Below are positions 43,823 to 52,959 of a stretch of DNA of 64,000 nucleotides, in pieces. The stretch spans positions 1,116,001 through 1,180,000 of the forward strand of contig NZ_JAAFGS010000001.1 of the NCBI RefSeq assembly GCF_011090185.1, in the 5' to 3' direction. Numbering within the stretch: the stretch's first letter is position 1; each line of letters begins with the position of its first letter. A program made the translations under genes and the position numbers. A model generated the notes under the pieces. It was given only the letters and a program-made list of their open reading frames with translations, was not told where the DNA came from and made no database searches. The stretch is from Saccharibacillus alkalitolerans (GTDB lineage: Bacteria > Bacillota > Bacilli > Paenibacillales > Paenibacillaceae).

Positions 43823-44707
43823 TCACTCCAGACTATCCAGCAGATCGGCGATTTCCTTCAGCTCGGAAGGCGGAAGCGGCGCGAGCGGCAGCGGAAGTCC
43901 CGGCCCTTCCATAAGTCCCAGTTGGATCGCGATGGCAGCCGCCGGACGCAGACTCCCGAAGCGGTCGAACAGCGACCAGAGAGGTTCCAACCTGTCCGAC
44001 AGCGCTGCGGCTTCCGGATAGCGTCCCGAAGAGGCGGCCTGCACGATTTCGCGGCATGTCCGCGGGAACAGCCCGCCCAGCACCGAATACCAGCCGTCGC
44101 AGCCCGCGTTTATCCCTGCCGCGGCAAACCGGTCGCCGCTGACCCCGATCGTCACATGACCGGGAATTTGCGAGCGCAGCCGCTGGATTCGCTGCCTCGC
44201 TTTTGCCGGATCGTCCGGAACGCCCGGGATCTTAATGGAGCCCACATTCGGCAGGGCGGCGATCCGTCCGTGCAGTTCGTCGGTAAACGTAAACTTGGTC
44301 GTGCGGGGATTGTCGTAGACGCACAGCGGTACGGACAGCTCGCGCGAGACCTGCTCGTACAGGGAGAATGTTTCGTCTTCCGTCAGCGGCTGATACGACA
44401 CGGGAGCGAGCAGCACGCCCGATGCCCCTGCCGCCTGGGCGTCTTCGGCCAAAGCCAGCACGTCCCGGGTACGCAGCGCGCCGATTCCCGCGATGACCGG
44501 GGTGCTTCCGGCATGCGCCGAAGCCAGTTCGACCGCGCGCCGGCGTTCCTCGCGATCCAGATACATATAGCTGCCCGTGGACCCGAGCACGCCGATCGAA
44601 TCGACTTGGGCTTGCGCGAGGCGGCGGATGATTCCGCCGAACGCTTTTTCGTCGATCTTCTCGCCTCGGAACGGAGTCAGGGGAAAGGCGGACAAACCGG
44701 TAAACAT
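43823..44707 (-). CDS. DapA/NanA-family aldolase or dehydratase
   Basis: 294 aa TIM-barrel. N-terminal block SAFPLTPFRGEKIDEKAF, substrate loop GVLGSTGSYMYLDREERR, catalytic Tyr in LCVYDNPRTT and Schiff-base Lys in VGSIKIPGVPD. The GSTGE-type loop is GSTGSY, so it is not an obvious lysine-pathway DapA; a sugar-acid aldolase or dehydratase is likely. Divergent from the aldo/keto reductase, 268 bases away, so both may belong to a small carbohydrate pathway (inference). Confidence 0.88.
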   Translation of the reverse strand: MFTGLSAFPLTPFRGEKIDEKAFGGIIRRLAQAQVDSIGVLGSTGSYMYLDREERRRAVELASAHAGSTPVIAGIGALRTRDVLALAEDAQAAGASGVLLAPVSYQPLTEDETFSLYEQVSRELSVPLCVYDNPRTTKFTFTDELHGRIAALPNVGSIKIPGVPDDPAKARQRIQRLRSQIPGHVTIGVSGDRFAAAGINAGCDGWYSVLGGLFPRTCREIVQAASSGRYPEAAALSDRLEPLWSLFDRFGSLRPAAAIAIQLGLMEGPGLPLPLAPLPPSELKEIADLLDSLE

Positions 44708-44975
44708 AAGCGATACGCTCCTTTTCGGTCAGCTTTCTGTCCCGTTTATTATAAACAGCCGGCGGACAGGTAATACAGGGTCAGTTCAGGTTAAAAGAAA
44801 AGGGCCAGGTCGTCCGGACTTAAAATCGCGGCCGGAGCGCGGCGATTCGGACCGGTGTTAACGCTACTGGCGCAGTCCTGTGGAATCAGACGGTTTGGCT
44901 CTCGGCGGCTCGGGGTAAATCGGGGAAGGGATTTCTGCAGAATGACCCGCGATGGCGGAACGGAGGACAAAACAG

Positions 44976-45917
44976 ATGAAAACCCGCGTATTGGGCCGTA
45001 CGGGGCTCGAAGTATCGGCATTAAGCTTCGGCGCTTCTTCGCTGGGATCGGTATTCCGCGAGACGGACGACCAAGAAAGTATCCGCACCGTGCATACCGC
45101 GATCGATTCCGGCATCAACTATATCGACGTGTCGCCCTATTACGGTCTGACCAAAGCCGAGCGTGTACTGGGACAGGCGATCCGGGAAATCCCGCGCGAT
45201 AAATTCCTGCTTTCCTCGAAAGCGGGGCGCTACGGAGAGTCGGACTTCGATTTTTCGGCGGATCGCATTTTCCGCAGCGTCGAAGAAAGTCTGGAACGGC
45301 TGCAAACGGACTACCTCGATCTTCTCTTTTTGCACGATGTCGAATTCGCCCCGGCGGGCATGATCGTACAGGAAGCCGTTCCGGCCATGCACGAATTGAA
45401 AAGACAGGGAAAAATCCGATTCTGCGGCATCAGCGGACTCCCGATTCGTCTGTTCGAGAAACTCGTTCCGCAGATTGAGATCGACGCCGTCTTGTCCTAC
45501 TGCCATTATTCGCTGAACGACGACTCGCTGCTGGACCTGCTGCCGATGCTGCACGAAAAAGGAATCGGTGTCGTCAACGCTTCGCCGCTGTCGATGGGAC
45601 TGCTCAGTACGCGGAAAACGGCAGACTGGCATCCCGCAAGCGAAGAAATCAAAGCGCTCTGCCGGAAGGCCGCGCGGCACTGCGAAGCGAGAGGGAGCGA
45701 TATTGCCAAGCTGGCGATCCAGTATTCGACCCGCCGCGAGGACATCCCTACAACGCTTGTCAGCACCGCCGCGCCTGCCACTATCGTCAAAAACGCTTCC
45801 TGGACCGACGAACCGATCGATGAGGAGCTGCTGCGCGAAGTGCTGGATATTTTGAAGCCGATCCGCCGGGCATCGTGGTCCAGCGGCCGCCCGGAATATA
45901 ACGAACCCCAATCATGA
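44976..45917 (+). CDS. Aldo/keto reductase
   Basis: 313 aa. (Beta/alpha)8 enzyme with GRTGLEVSALSFGASSLG, active-site Asp/Tyr in YIDVSPYYGLTKAE, Lys in FLLSSKAGRYG and His in LLFLHDVEF. The pattern resembles L-galactose/L-fucose dehydrogenase-like AKRs. Start 44976 has CGGAGG 9 bases upstream; the ATG at 44952 has none. It overlaps or nearly touches the following beta-propeller gene. Confidence 0.9.
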   Translation: MKTRVLGRTGLEVSALSFGASSLGSVFRETDDQESIRTVHTAIDSGINYIDVSPYYGLTKAERVLGQAIREIPRDKFLLSSKAGRYGESDFDFSADRIFRSVEESLERLQTDYLDLLFLHDVEFAPAGMIVQEAVPAMHELKRQGKIRFCGISGLPIRLFEKLVPQIEIDAVLSYCHYSLNDDSLLDLLPMLHEKGIGVVNASPLSMGLLSTRKTADWHPASEEIKALCRKAARHCEARGSDIAKLAIQYSTRREDIPTTLVSTAAPATIVKNASWTDEPIDEELLREVLDILKPIRRASWSSGRPEYNEPQS

Positions 45918-45934
45918 AGCAGGAGGCAGGGAAA

Positions 45935-47005
45935 ATGAAACAGTTTCTGCTCGGCATGCAGGACCGGCTTATGATCGTCCGTCCTTCTTCGGAAGGCCGT
46001 ATCGTCTCCTATCGTCTGCACGGGACGCAGCCGCTGGCCCTGGCCGCGGATCCGTATGCATCCGATCGGCTGTACTGCGCGACGTACGGCAGCGGACTTT
46101 GGAAAAGCGAAGACGGCGGAGACAGCTGGAGCGCGATCGGTAAGCCCGGGCTTTATCACGAGCGAAATACGGAAAAGGGAATGCGCTCCGCGCAGATCAC
46201 GGCCCTGGCCGTTCATCCGACTCGTAAAGGCTGGGTGTATGCGGGAACGGAGCCCAGCGCCCTATACGTTTCCCGAGACTATGGAGAGCATTGGTCGGAA
46301 TTCCGGGGAATCCAGGAGCTGCCGTCGAAGCCTCATTGGCAGTTTCCGCCGCGTCCGTATACAAGCCATGTACGCTGGATTACGCCGAGCTATGCAAAAG
46401 AAGAGCGGATCGGCGTGTCGATCGAAGCCGGGGCTTTTTTGAATACGTCAGACGACGGAGAGCATTGGAACGATCGTTCTTCTGCAAGCCCGCTGGATAC
46501 GCATACGCTGCTGGCTCATCCCAAAGCGCCGGGACGGCTGTATGCGGCCTGCGGAGACGGACTGTTTGCCAAAGAGCATGCTTATGCGGAGAGCCATGAT
46601 GAAGGGAGGACTTGGACGTTTAAAAGCGAAGGGTTGGAACGTCATCCTTACCTGTACGGAATGACGCTTCACCCGGCCGATCCGGAAATTCGTTTGGTTT
46701 CCGCCGCCGAGAGTGCTTCCGCGGCTCATCATTCTTCGCTGTATTCGACCCTTTACAGAAAAACCGGCGAATACCCTTGGCAGGAGATCGGAGAAGGCCT
46801 GCCGCGCGAAGGGGCTTTTATTGCCGTTTTGGCTGCAGATCCTGTCGAGAAGGGCGTGTTTTATGCGCTCAACAACTTCGGCCTGTACAGATTGCCTTCG
46901 GGGCAGGATCGCTGGGAGCGGTTGGAGATTGCATGGGATACTGCATTCGAAAAGCAGCATCCGGGTTGTTTGTGGGTCGGGGATTATGATTCAGCCGAAG
47001 AATGA
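45935..47005 (+). CDS. BNR/VPS10-type beta-propeller protein
   Basis: 356 aa, no signal peptide. Several Asp-box/BNR repeats are visible: KSEDGGDSWSAIG, VSRDYGEHWSEFRG, TSDDGEHWNDRS and SHDEGRTWTFKSEG, each followed by a beta-strand pair, which together indicate a six- or seven-bladed propeller. Sialidase catalytic residues are not evident, so it is probably a binding or structural protein. Start 45935 has GCAGGAGG upstream; ATG 45914 would overlap the aldo/keto reductase stop by four bases and is also possible. Cotranscribed with the reductase. Confidence 0.8.
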   Translation: MKQFLLGMQDRLMIVRPSSEGRIVSYRLHGTQPLALAADPYASDRLYCATYGSGLWKSEDGGDSWSAIGKPGLYHERNTEKGMRSAQITALAVHPTRKGWVYAGTEPSALYVSRDYGEHWSEFRGIQELPSKPHWQFPPRPYTSHVRWITPSYAKEERIGVSIEAGAFLNTSDDGEHWNDRSSASPLDTHTLLAHPKAPGRLYAACGDGLFAKEHAYAESHDEGRTWTFKSEGLERHPYLYGMTLHPADPEIRLVSAAESASAAHHSSLYSTLYRKTGEYPWQEIGEGLPREGAFIAVLAADPVEKGVFYALNNFGLYRLPSGQDRWERLEIAWDTAFEKQHPGCLWVGDYDSAEE

Positions 47006-47011
47006 GCAGAG

Positions 47012-47053
47012 TTAGGGGAAGTATCCATCATTGGATACTTCCCCTAATCCGTT
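47012..47053 (+). terminator. Strong hairpin after the beta-propeller gene
   Basis: Fifteen-base perfect stem TTAGGGGAAGTATCC with GGATACTTCCCCTAA around ATCATT; the T-run after it is weak. Confidence 0.75.
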
Positions 47054-47101
47054 TCTATGCTCGTCAAGTGGGTCGTTATTTTGGAATTTCACATACTCGG
47101 C

Positions 47102-48250
47102 TTATTTTGTCCAACTCTCGATTACTTTTAATTGATCGCCGTCCTGCGCGAAATGCAGGAACTGCATGACATCGCCGGCCGTCTTTTCTCCGGTCGTTTT
47201 GTCTTCATTGGTGATTCTGTAATGAATGGCCGCCCAATCTCCGCTGATCAGCATATTGTCGAATTGAATACGCTTGGTGTCGGTCGAATCGGCAGATTCC
47301 TTCATAGCAGCTTTGTATTCGGAGAGGTTCAAAGTATCTTTGCTCGTATGATACTGCAGGCTGCTGTCGTAATAGGTATCTGCCCATTTTTCCCAAGAAT
47401 CGAACCCCTGGTTCCATTTTTCGAAATCGTTCAAGATCACGTCTTTTATCTTCTTGCCCATATCGCTGTCGATCGGCGTAGGGGAGGTGACGGGATACTT
47501 GGCTTCGAGATCCGTCGTATCAGGAATCTCTTTATGGACGATGGCATCGAGCGACTCCTGCTGCGCGGCTTTCTCGTTGTCATTTTGGAAGCTCGACACC
47601 TGTTCAAAATCTTCGCCTTTCGTTCCGGCCCAGCCTTCCACGACTCGAGTACCCCGCTCATCCCCATAGTCTTTGAAGTGCACGAATTCCATTACGCTTC
47701 CGTCCGATGACTTTTCGCTCTGTCTGTCGGTCGTCGAGATGTCATACCGAATGGCGGCCCAGTCGCCGGAAATGATCATATTATGGAAATTCCCCATCTG
47801 TATGTCGCTGGACTTCAGCTGCGCGTTCATCGAAGACTGATATTCCTTCAGCGTGAGCTTCACGCCATGAACGTTATAAAGGGAATCCGGCGTATACAGA
47901 ATGTCGCCCCAAGCTTCCCACGTCTCATAGCCTCTGTTCCAATTTTCGAATCCGTTCAGCAGCCTATTCTGAATATTTTTCTCCATTTGAGTGTCGATCG
48001 GAGTCGGGTTGACGACGGGGAAACGGGCCGCCAGTTCTTCCGTGTTATCGTAGGAATCGGAGATATTTACCGCAGGTTCAGTCCCTGCAGGTTCGGCGGC
48101 CGCGGTTTCAACGGAGTCGGTAGCGGTTTCTTCTTTCGTAATGTGTGTGGCCGTATCCGTATCCGTTTTCGCTTCGCATCCCACGCCGGATAGGAGAAGA
48201 GCCATAGTTGTCATACTCACCGCGAGCGTCTTAATGCCGTTTTTTTTCAT
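47102..48250 (-). CDS. Lipoprotein with two tandem SnoaL/NTF2-like domains
   Basis: 382 aa. Lipobox LLSGVGC, then a Thr/Glu/Ala linker. Two copies of one domain of about 135 residues follow: first ...NPTPIDTQMEKNIQNR, GFENWNRGYETWEAWGD, MIISGDWAAIRYDIS; second ...SPTPIDSDMGKKIKDV, DFEKWNQGFDSWEKWAD, MLISGDWAAIHYRIT. The FxxWNxGFxxWExWAD segment and SGDWAAIxY strand suit the SnoaL/NTF2 cone fold. Likely surface-anchored; ligand unknown. Start 48250 has AAAGGAG 7 bases before it. Confidence 0.8.
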   Translation of the reverse strand: MKKNGIKTLAVSMTTMALLLSGVGCEAKTDTDTATHITKEETATDSVETAAAEPAGTEPAVNISDSYDNTEELAARFPVVNPTPIDTQMEKNIQNRLLNGFENWNRGYETWEAWGDILYTPDSLYNVHGVKLTLKEYQSSMNAQLKSSDIQMGNFHNMIISGDWAAIRYDISTTDRQSEKSSDGSVMEFVHFKDYGDERGTRVVEGWAGTKGEDFEQVSSFQNDNEKAAQQESLDAIVHKEIPDTTDLEAKYPVTSPTPIDSDMGKKIKDVILNDFEKWNQGFDSWEKWADTYYDSSLQYHTSKDTLNLSEYKAAMKESADSTDTKRIQFDNMLISGDWAAIHYRITNEDKTTGEKTAGDVMQFLHFAQDGDQLKVIESWTK

Positions 48251-48518
48251 GATCATTCTCCTTTCAAATTTCAAAATTTAAGATATGACTTAGCGTACCG
48301 GTCCATAAACTCTGCGGCATCGTACAAAAGGGCATCACGTACTGCCTTTTCGGGAACTAAAGATCATTTTTTGTGAATAATTTCACTCTTCCCGAAAGGG
48401 AAAAAAACAGCGGCCCGTTCGTACGATGCTGTCGTTTCGATCAGACGATAAGATTGGAATATAGAAGCACGGACACATTCTAGAAACACAGATCCATTTA
48501 AAAAAGGAGCCTTCCGTC

Positions 48519-49421
48519 ATGAAATTAAAAATGATCATTAACCCGGTTTCGGGACAGCATAGCGCTCATACCATCAAGGATTCGGTCATCCAACGTTTAA
48601 AACAAAGATACGGTTTAAATGACGCGGATATTTTCTATACAAACAAAGAGAATAGGGGCTTAGAGACTTCGTTTTTCGAAAATTGCGATTCGCTCGTCGT
48701 TGCGGGAGGGGACGGAACGCTTCATTACGCCGTCAACACGGTCAAACGTCTCGGCATAGACATTCCTTTGGCTTATCTGCCGACGGGCACAGTGAACGAT
48801 TTCGGGAACAGCTTAAAATTGCCTCGAACCTGCGACGCTTTTTGCAGTATGCTGGAAAACGGGCTGACCCAAAAGATCGATATCGGCTTGGCAGGCGAAG
48901 AGTACTTTCATTATCTGGTAGCGGGCGGAGCCATGAATTCGCTTAGCTATACGACCAATCAGACCTTAAAAAACGTCATGGGGGATAAGGCTTATTATTT
49001 ATCGGCTGTACCTAGGCTTGCCAAGCTCTTATCGGGAACGCGTATTCAGATTGAATGCGACGGACTGCAAGAAGATCATGAAGCGCTGCTGTATTTGATT
49101 ACGAATTCTCCGATTGTAGGCGGGATTAAAGGAATGGTTCCGAATGCGAAGATGGATGACGGACATCTGCATGTTCTGGTCATTAAGAAAAACTCGCTGC
49201 TGAGTACGCTTCAGCTGTTGTTGGAGATCCGAAACAGAACGCATCTTAATCATCCGGACGTGTTGTATTTTAAAACGCGGCGTCTAATCATCAAGCAGTA
49301 TGGAGAAGATATCGCCAACGTAGGAATAGACGGTGAAATTCATAGCAGCTCGCAATTTGAAATTAACGTGATTCCGCAAGGGCTGACCGTTATGGTTTCT
49401 TCGGATTCTTATGCCGCTTAA
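48519..49421 (+). CDS. Diacylglycerol kinase-family lipid kinase
   Basis: 300 aa YegS/DgkB-like enzyme. N-terminal IINPVSGQHSA, nucleotide motif VVAGGDGTLHYAVN and LPTGTVNDFGNSL are diagnostic; DIANVGIDGEI near the C terminus carries the catalytic Asp region. Probably phosphorylates diacylglycerol or a related lipid. Codons here look more AT-rich than in the nar region. AAAGGAG lies 9 bases before the ATG. Confidence 0.9.
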   Translation: MKLKMIINPVSGQHSAHTIKDSVIQRLKQRYGLNDADIFYTNKENRGLETSFFENCDSLVVAGGDGTLHYAVNTVKRLGIDIPLAYLPTGTVNDFGNSLKLPRTCDAFCSMLENGLTQKIDIGLAGEEYFHYLVAGGAMNSLSYTTNQTLKNVMGDKAYYLSAVPRLAKLLSGTRIQIECDGLQEDHEALLYLITNSPIVGGIKGMVPNAKMDDGHLHVLVIKKNSLLSTLQLLLEIRNRTHLNHPDVLYFKTRRLIIKQYGEDIANVGIDGEIHSSSQFEINVIPQGLTVMVSSDSYAA

Positions 49422-49441
49422 AAACAATTAAGGAGACGATT

Positions 49442-49831
49442 ATGATGCAAATATGTATCAATCCGGCGTTAAGCAATGAGGAAGTGCCCAATCTGCGAAA
49501 AGCAATCGGATGGGACGGACGCGAAAGCGATTATCCCGCGCTGTTCGAACGCTGCAATTTCTGGGCGGGCGCGAAGGACGAGCAGGGCAATCTGGTCGCT
49601 TTCGGTTATGTGGCCGGCATGGGACTGCAGCACGGCTACATGGAAGACATCATGGTGCATCCCGATTACCGGGGACGCGGCATCGGAGAGCGGTTGGTGA
49701 AGCGGCTGTTGGAAGAAGCGCAGGCTTACGGCTTGGAGATCGTGACGCTGACGTTTGCGGAGCGGCATGCTTCTTTTTACGAGAGATGCGGATTTCGGGT
49801 AGGATCGGGCGGCGTGTGGGAAAAGAAGTAA
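49442..49831 (+). CDS. GNAT family N-acetyltransferase
   Basis: 129 aa. Acetyl-CoA loop HPDYRGRGIGERLVKRLLEEA (R/QxxGxG/A type) and the C-terminal SFYERCGFRVGSGGVW. Short and complete. Substrate unknown. Directly follows the lipid kinase with a 20-base gap and AAGGAG, so the two are probably one transcript. Confidence 0.88.
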   Translation: MMQICINPALSNEEVPNLRKAIGWDGRESDYPALFERCNFWAGAKDEQGNLVAFGYVAGMGLQHGYMEDIMVHPDYRGRGIGERLVKRLLEEAQAYGLEIVTLTFAERHASFYERCGFRVGSGGVWEKK

Positions 49832-50316
49832 AACAGCGGCAGCGTAAACGAATGAACCAGCAGCAGCCGCGGCAAGCAGCCGGTCGCATAGTCGCGAAAA
49901 CTCCGACACAGGCACGGATCGACCGGATTGCCGGCTCGGGCAGCCGTAAACCGCTCAAGTCGTGCGTCGATCGATCTGCAAGTCTGACAAAGCGATCGAC
50001 GCGCGACAGGGTCGCTTGGAATCAATCGGTCCAAGCGACGAACTTTGCGATTAAGCGCCGAGTTCGTGAATTGTGCAGACGCGCATCGATTGAGCCGAGT
50101 CAAAGCGAATCAAGCGTAATCGGCTGATTTGGCGGCCGGACCGGACATTCTGCTTATTTCCTTATATACTTCTTCACAAAATCCGTATTTTGTACATATG
50201 TATATAGAAAAGCAAATCCTCTTAATACATGGACAATTATGACTTAGCAATTTTACTAACCCGCATTTCATTTCATTTCGCATGGATAAAATCACACATC
50301 TCTTATCATTTCTTTA
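49832..50316. other. Non-coding spacer with hairpins
   Basis: No convincing gene. Part 1 (49832-50130) has a perfect stem GTCGCTTGGA/TCCAAGCGAC (50011-50039) and a weaker AGCCGA/TCGGCT pair near 50094-50126, without T-runs. Part 2 (50150-50316) is AT-rich. An open frame starting at 49852 has no ribosome site and a Gln/Arg-rich product, so I do not call it. Confidence 0.5.
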
Positions 50317-50357
50317 CAAAAAACTCGTCAATCCGTTGCTGCCGAATCGACGAGTTC
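50317..50357 (-). terminator. Terminator of the UPF0291 gene
   Basis: AACTCGTC pairs with GACGAGTT at the base of an imperfect stem, followed on the minus strand by TTTTT. Confidence 0.75.
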
Positions 50358-50361
50358 AAAA

Positions 50362-50607
50362 TTACTGTTCCGATGGTTTGTTTTTTGCGATTTCATTCTG
50401 TTTGGCCTTCAGTTTTTCCGGCGTCACATCGTCGCCCAAAGGATCGATAATCGTCGAATTCAGCAGGATATCGTTAACGGATCCGCGAAATGCTCGAAGA
50501 TACTCTTTGCGAAGCTGCGCTTGTTCTTGTTTTTCCTCAGCGGTCAAACCGTGTTCTTTTTCTTTCTTCGATAACTCGTTGATTCTTTCCAAGCTTGGAA
50601 TTACCAT
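50362..50607 (-). CDS. UPF0291 (DUF896) family protein
   Basis: 81 aa. Matches the small helical-hairpin family of B. subtilis YnzC: RINELSKKEKEHGLTAEEKQEQ, then LRKEYLRAFRGSVNDILLN and DPLGDDVTPEKLKAKQ. AAGGAGG lies 7 bases before the ATG. Function unknown; in Bacillus a homolog lies in a LexA-regulated operon, but no LexA box is clear here. A CATGAACGG/CCGTTCATG inverted pair flanks its promoter. Confidence 0.88.
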   Translation of the reverse strand: MVIPSLERINELSKKEKEHGLTAEEKQEQAQLRKEYLRAFRGSVNDILLNSTIIDPLGDDVTPEKLKAKQNEIAKNKPSEQ

Positions 50608-50746
50608 GTCTTATCCTCCTTGACGAAGCAAAATCATGAACGGCCTCGGCTGCTCATACGTATAAAAGATTTTAACTAATTTTTCCGTTCATGTACATAG
50701 GCGCCGGTATCGACCTGATCGATTAAGCTTAAGCCGTCGGCGCGTG

Positions 50747-50780
50747 AAAAAGCCCCTATCGCCGGGATAAGGGCTTTTTT
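50747..50780 (-). terminator. Terminator after the chemoreceptor gene
   Basis: AAAAAGCCC pairs with GGGCTTTTTT around a CTATC/GATAA extension; placed just past the stop on the minus strand. Confidence 0.85.
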
Positions 50781-50785
50781 GACCG

Positions 50786-52867
50786 TTAAAGTTTGAATTT
50801 CACCATGCGTTCCATAAGATCTTGGATTTGTGCGCTCAAATGCAGGGTTGATGCGGAAATTTCTTGCATCGTCGCCTGCTGCTGTTCGGAAGCCGCCGCG
50901 ACATGCACCGTTTCGTCGGTCGACTTGCGCGCGATGTCCGATACGAGCGCCACCGTATCAGATACTTGTTCGGCACCGGCTGCCAGCTGCTTGACGGCGC
51001 TTGATACTTCCTGGGCCTGTAAGCCGACCTGCCGCATTTCCTGCATGATGGTCTCGAACAGCACGCCGCTTTCGGTCACGCTGTTCACGCCCTTTTCCAC
51101 TTCGTTCGCCGTCGTTCCCATAAGCTGAACGGCCTGCCGGGCTTCGGAAGCGATCTCTTCGATGCCGGCCTGCACCTGCTCGGTCGCTTTGCGGGTTTGC
51201 TCCGCCAGATGGCGAATTTCGGTCGCGACTACGGCAAAGCCTTTGCCCTGCTCGCCTGCGCGTGCCGCTTCGATCGAAGCATTCAGCGCCAAAATATTCG
51301 TTTGTCCCGAAATGCTTGCAATAAGTCCCGTAAACCCTTCGATCTCAAGCGATCGCTCGCCGAGCCGTCTCATCGCGTCTCCCGACTGCCGCATGGAGCC
51401 GTAGACCGCATTCATTTGACCGGCGGTATTTTGCACCAGCTGGTCCCCCTGTTCGGTCTGCTTGATCACGCTTTCGGCCGACTGCGACATCGCGCTCGAC
51501 GATGCGGCGATACGGCGTACTCCGACCGTCATTTCTTCCATCATGCGAGCGGCTTCGACCGCCTCTCGGCTCTGACCGCTCATTCCTTCCGCCACGTGTT
51601 CGATCGACTCCGAGATCAATTGAGCGGCCAGCGACGTCTGCTCCGCGCTGGACTTCAGATCTTCGGAAGTCAGATTGACCGTCTGGCCGATATCGGCCGT
51701 CTGTTTCAGCATTCCCCGAAGCGTTGCCGTGGCTTCGTTCAGATCCGCCGCCATCAATCCGAACTCGTCCTTTGACGAGATCGGAATCGTCTGGGTAAAG
51801 TCTCCGTTTGCCAGCGCCCGAATTCCCGCCGTCATACGCTTGATCGGTCTTCCGATAATCCAGCGCGTCAGAGCCCAGACGGCAAGACCCAAAAGCAGCA
51901 GCGCGGACACGCTGACCCACAGCGATGTGTTCCGGCTTTCCGTATAGCTTTTCATGATCGCGGATTTCGGCATAACGGTCTGAATATACCACGAATCGTT
52001 CTCCGTAATAGGGAGCGGAACGAACGCCCGAATTTCTTCGCCGATTTCCTGTACCCGCTTGCCCTGCTGCATGCCTGCAAAAAGATCCGGATATTCATTC
52101 GCGAAACCGGAAGGCTTGCCGACTTCTTCGGGCTGCTCGGGATTGACGATGTAGGTACCGCTTCCGCTGAGCAGCGTGACGTAACCGCCGAGCGGCTGAT
52201 AGGCTTCGGCGTTCTGCTGCAGGACATCCAGCATGAAGGTCGCGCCGACAACGCCGAGGAAGTCTCCCTGCTCGTTCAAAACCGGCATCGCGATGGTCGA
52301 GATCAACGAAGGTTTTGCCGGGTCTTTCGAAATGTCGTAAGGATCTACCACAACGGCTTTTCGAGTTTCTTTGGCTTTATTGTAAGCGGCGTCCTGTTCG
52401 AAATTGGCGAAAGGAATCGTCATGGGCTTGCCGGTTTCGTCCCTGACGGTAAGCGACGCAAGACGCCCGCCGTTCGATCCATAGACGGGATCCGACCTGT
52501 AACCGGCGTCGTTATCGTACGCATTCGGTTCCCATACCGTAAAAGCGGCGGACAAGGCAGGATTGTTTTGAAGAAGGTTGTCCAAGGACAGCTGCAACCG
52601 GGCGCGGTCCGCGTCTCCCAGGGCCAGCTGACCCGGCAGTTCGGTGGCAAGGTTCCCGAATGAAGTGACCGCGCTATGCAGGATTTTCGCGTTTTCATTG
52701 ACATACTCATTGCCTGCTTGTTGAGCAAGTAAAGTTCCCGCCGTTTGGCTTTCCCTTTTTAGATCATGCAAATTCCAAGCGATCAGGATCGAAAAAGCCG
52801 CAATCATGATCAAAGACGCGAGCATAATGAACTTCATGTTCACTTTCATGTTTTTGTACCGATTCAA
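50786..52867 (-). CDS. Methyl-accepting chemotaxis protein with dCache-type sensor
   Basis: 693 aa. First membrane helix (FIMLASLIMIAAFSILIAW), a large extracellular dCache domain (PVLNEQGDFLGVVGATFMLD, PLGGYVTLLSGSGTYIVNP), second helix (LWVSVSALLLLGLAVWALT), HAMP (GRPIKRMTAGIRALANGDF), and the signalling hairpin tip TNILALNASIEAARAGEQGK, the class 36H-like core. The TTG at 52867 is chosen: AGGGAGG lies 8 bases upstream, whereas ATG 52906 has no site. Ligand is not predictable. Confidence 0.92.
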   Translation of the reverse strand: MNRYKNMKVNMKFIMLASLIMIAAFSILIAWNLHDLKRESQTAGTLLAQQAGNEYVNENAKILHSAVTSFGNLATELPGQLALGDADRARLQLSLDNLLQNNPALSAAFTVWEPNAYDNDAGYRSDPVYGSNGGRLASLTVRDETGKPMTIPFANFEQDAAYNKAKETRKAVVVDPYDISKDPAKPSLISTIAMPVLNEQGDFLGVVGATFMLDVLQQNAEAYQPLGGYVTLLSGSGTYIVNPEQPEEVGKPSGFANEYPDLFAGMQQGKRVQEIGEEIRAFVPLPITENDSWYIQTVMPKSAIMKSYTESRNTSLWVSVSALLLLGLAVWALTRWIIGRPIKRMTAGIRALANGDFTQTIPISSKDEFGLMAADLNEATATLRGMLKQTADIGQTVNLTSEDLKSSAEQTSLAAQLISESIEHVAEGMSGQSREAVEAARMMEEMTVGVRRIAASSSAMSQSAESVIKQTEQGDQLVQNTAGQMNAVYGSMRQSGDAMRRLGERSLEIEGFTGLIASISGQTNILALNASIEAARAGEQGKGFAVVATEIRHLAEQTRKATEQVQAGIEEIASEARQAVQLMGTTANEVEKGVNSVTESGVLFETIMQEMRQVGLQAQEVSSAVKQLAAGAEQVSDTVALVSDIARKSTDETVHVAAASEQQQATMQEISASTLHLSAQIQDLMERMVKFKL

Positions 52868-52959
52868 TATGTGTTCCTCCCTATTCTGTTCATGCTGCAA
52901 ACGCATTTACAGAATATATCGGAGTTTTCCAGTAAAATGTAAATTTTATATTGAACCGC

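Noticed and set aside
44860-44880. Possible cre site (TGTTAACGCTACTG) between the aldolase and aldo/keto reductase genes
   Set aside because: Several consensus positions fail, including the last three bases.
48345-48399. Inverted repeat CCTTTTCGGGAA ... TTCCCGAAAGG before the lipid kinase gene
   Set aside because: The loop is over 30 bases, one position mismatches, and it fits neither a terminator nor a known operator.
50635-50693. LexA/SOS box upstream of the UPF0291 gene
   Set aside because: A CATGAACGG/CCGTTCATG pair is present, but 41 bases apart, and does not match CGAAC-N4-GTTCG.
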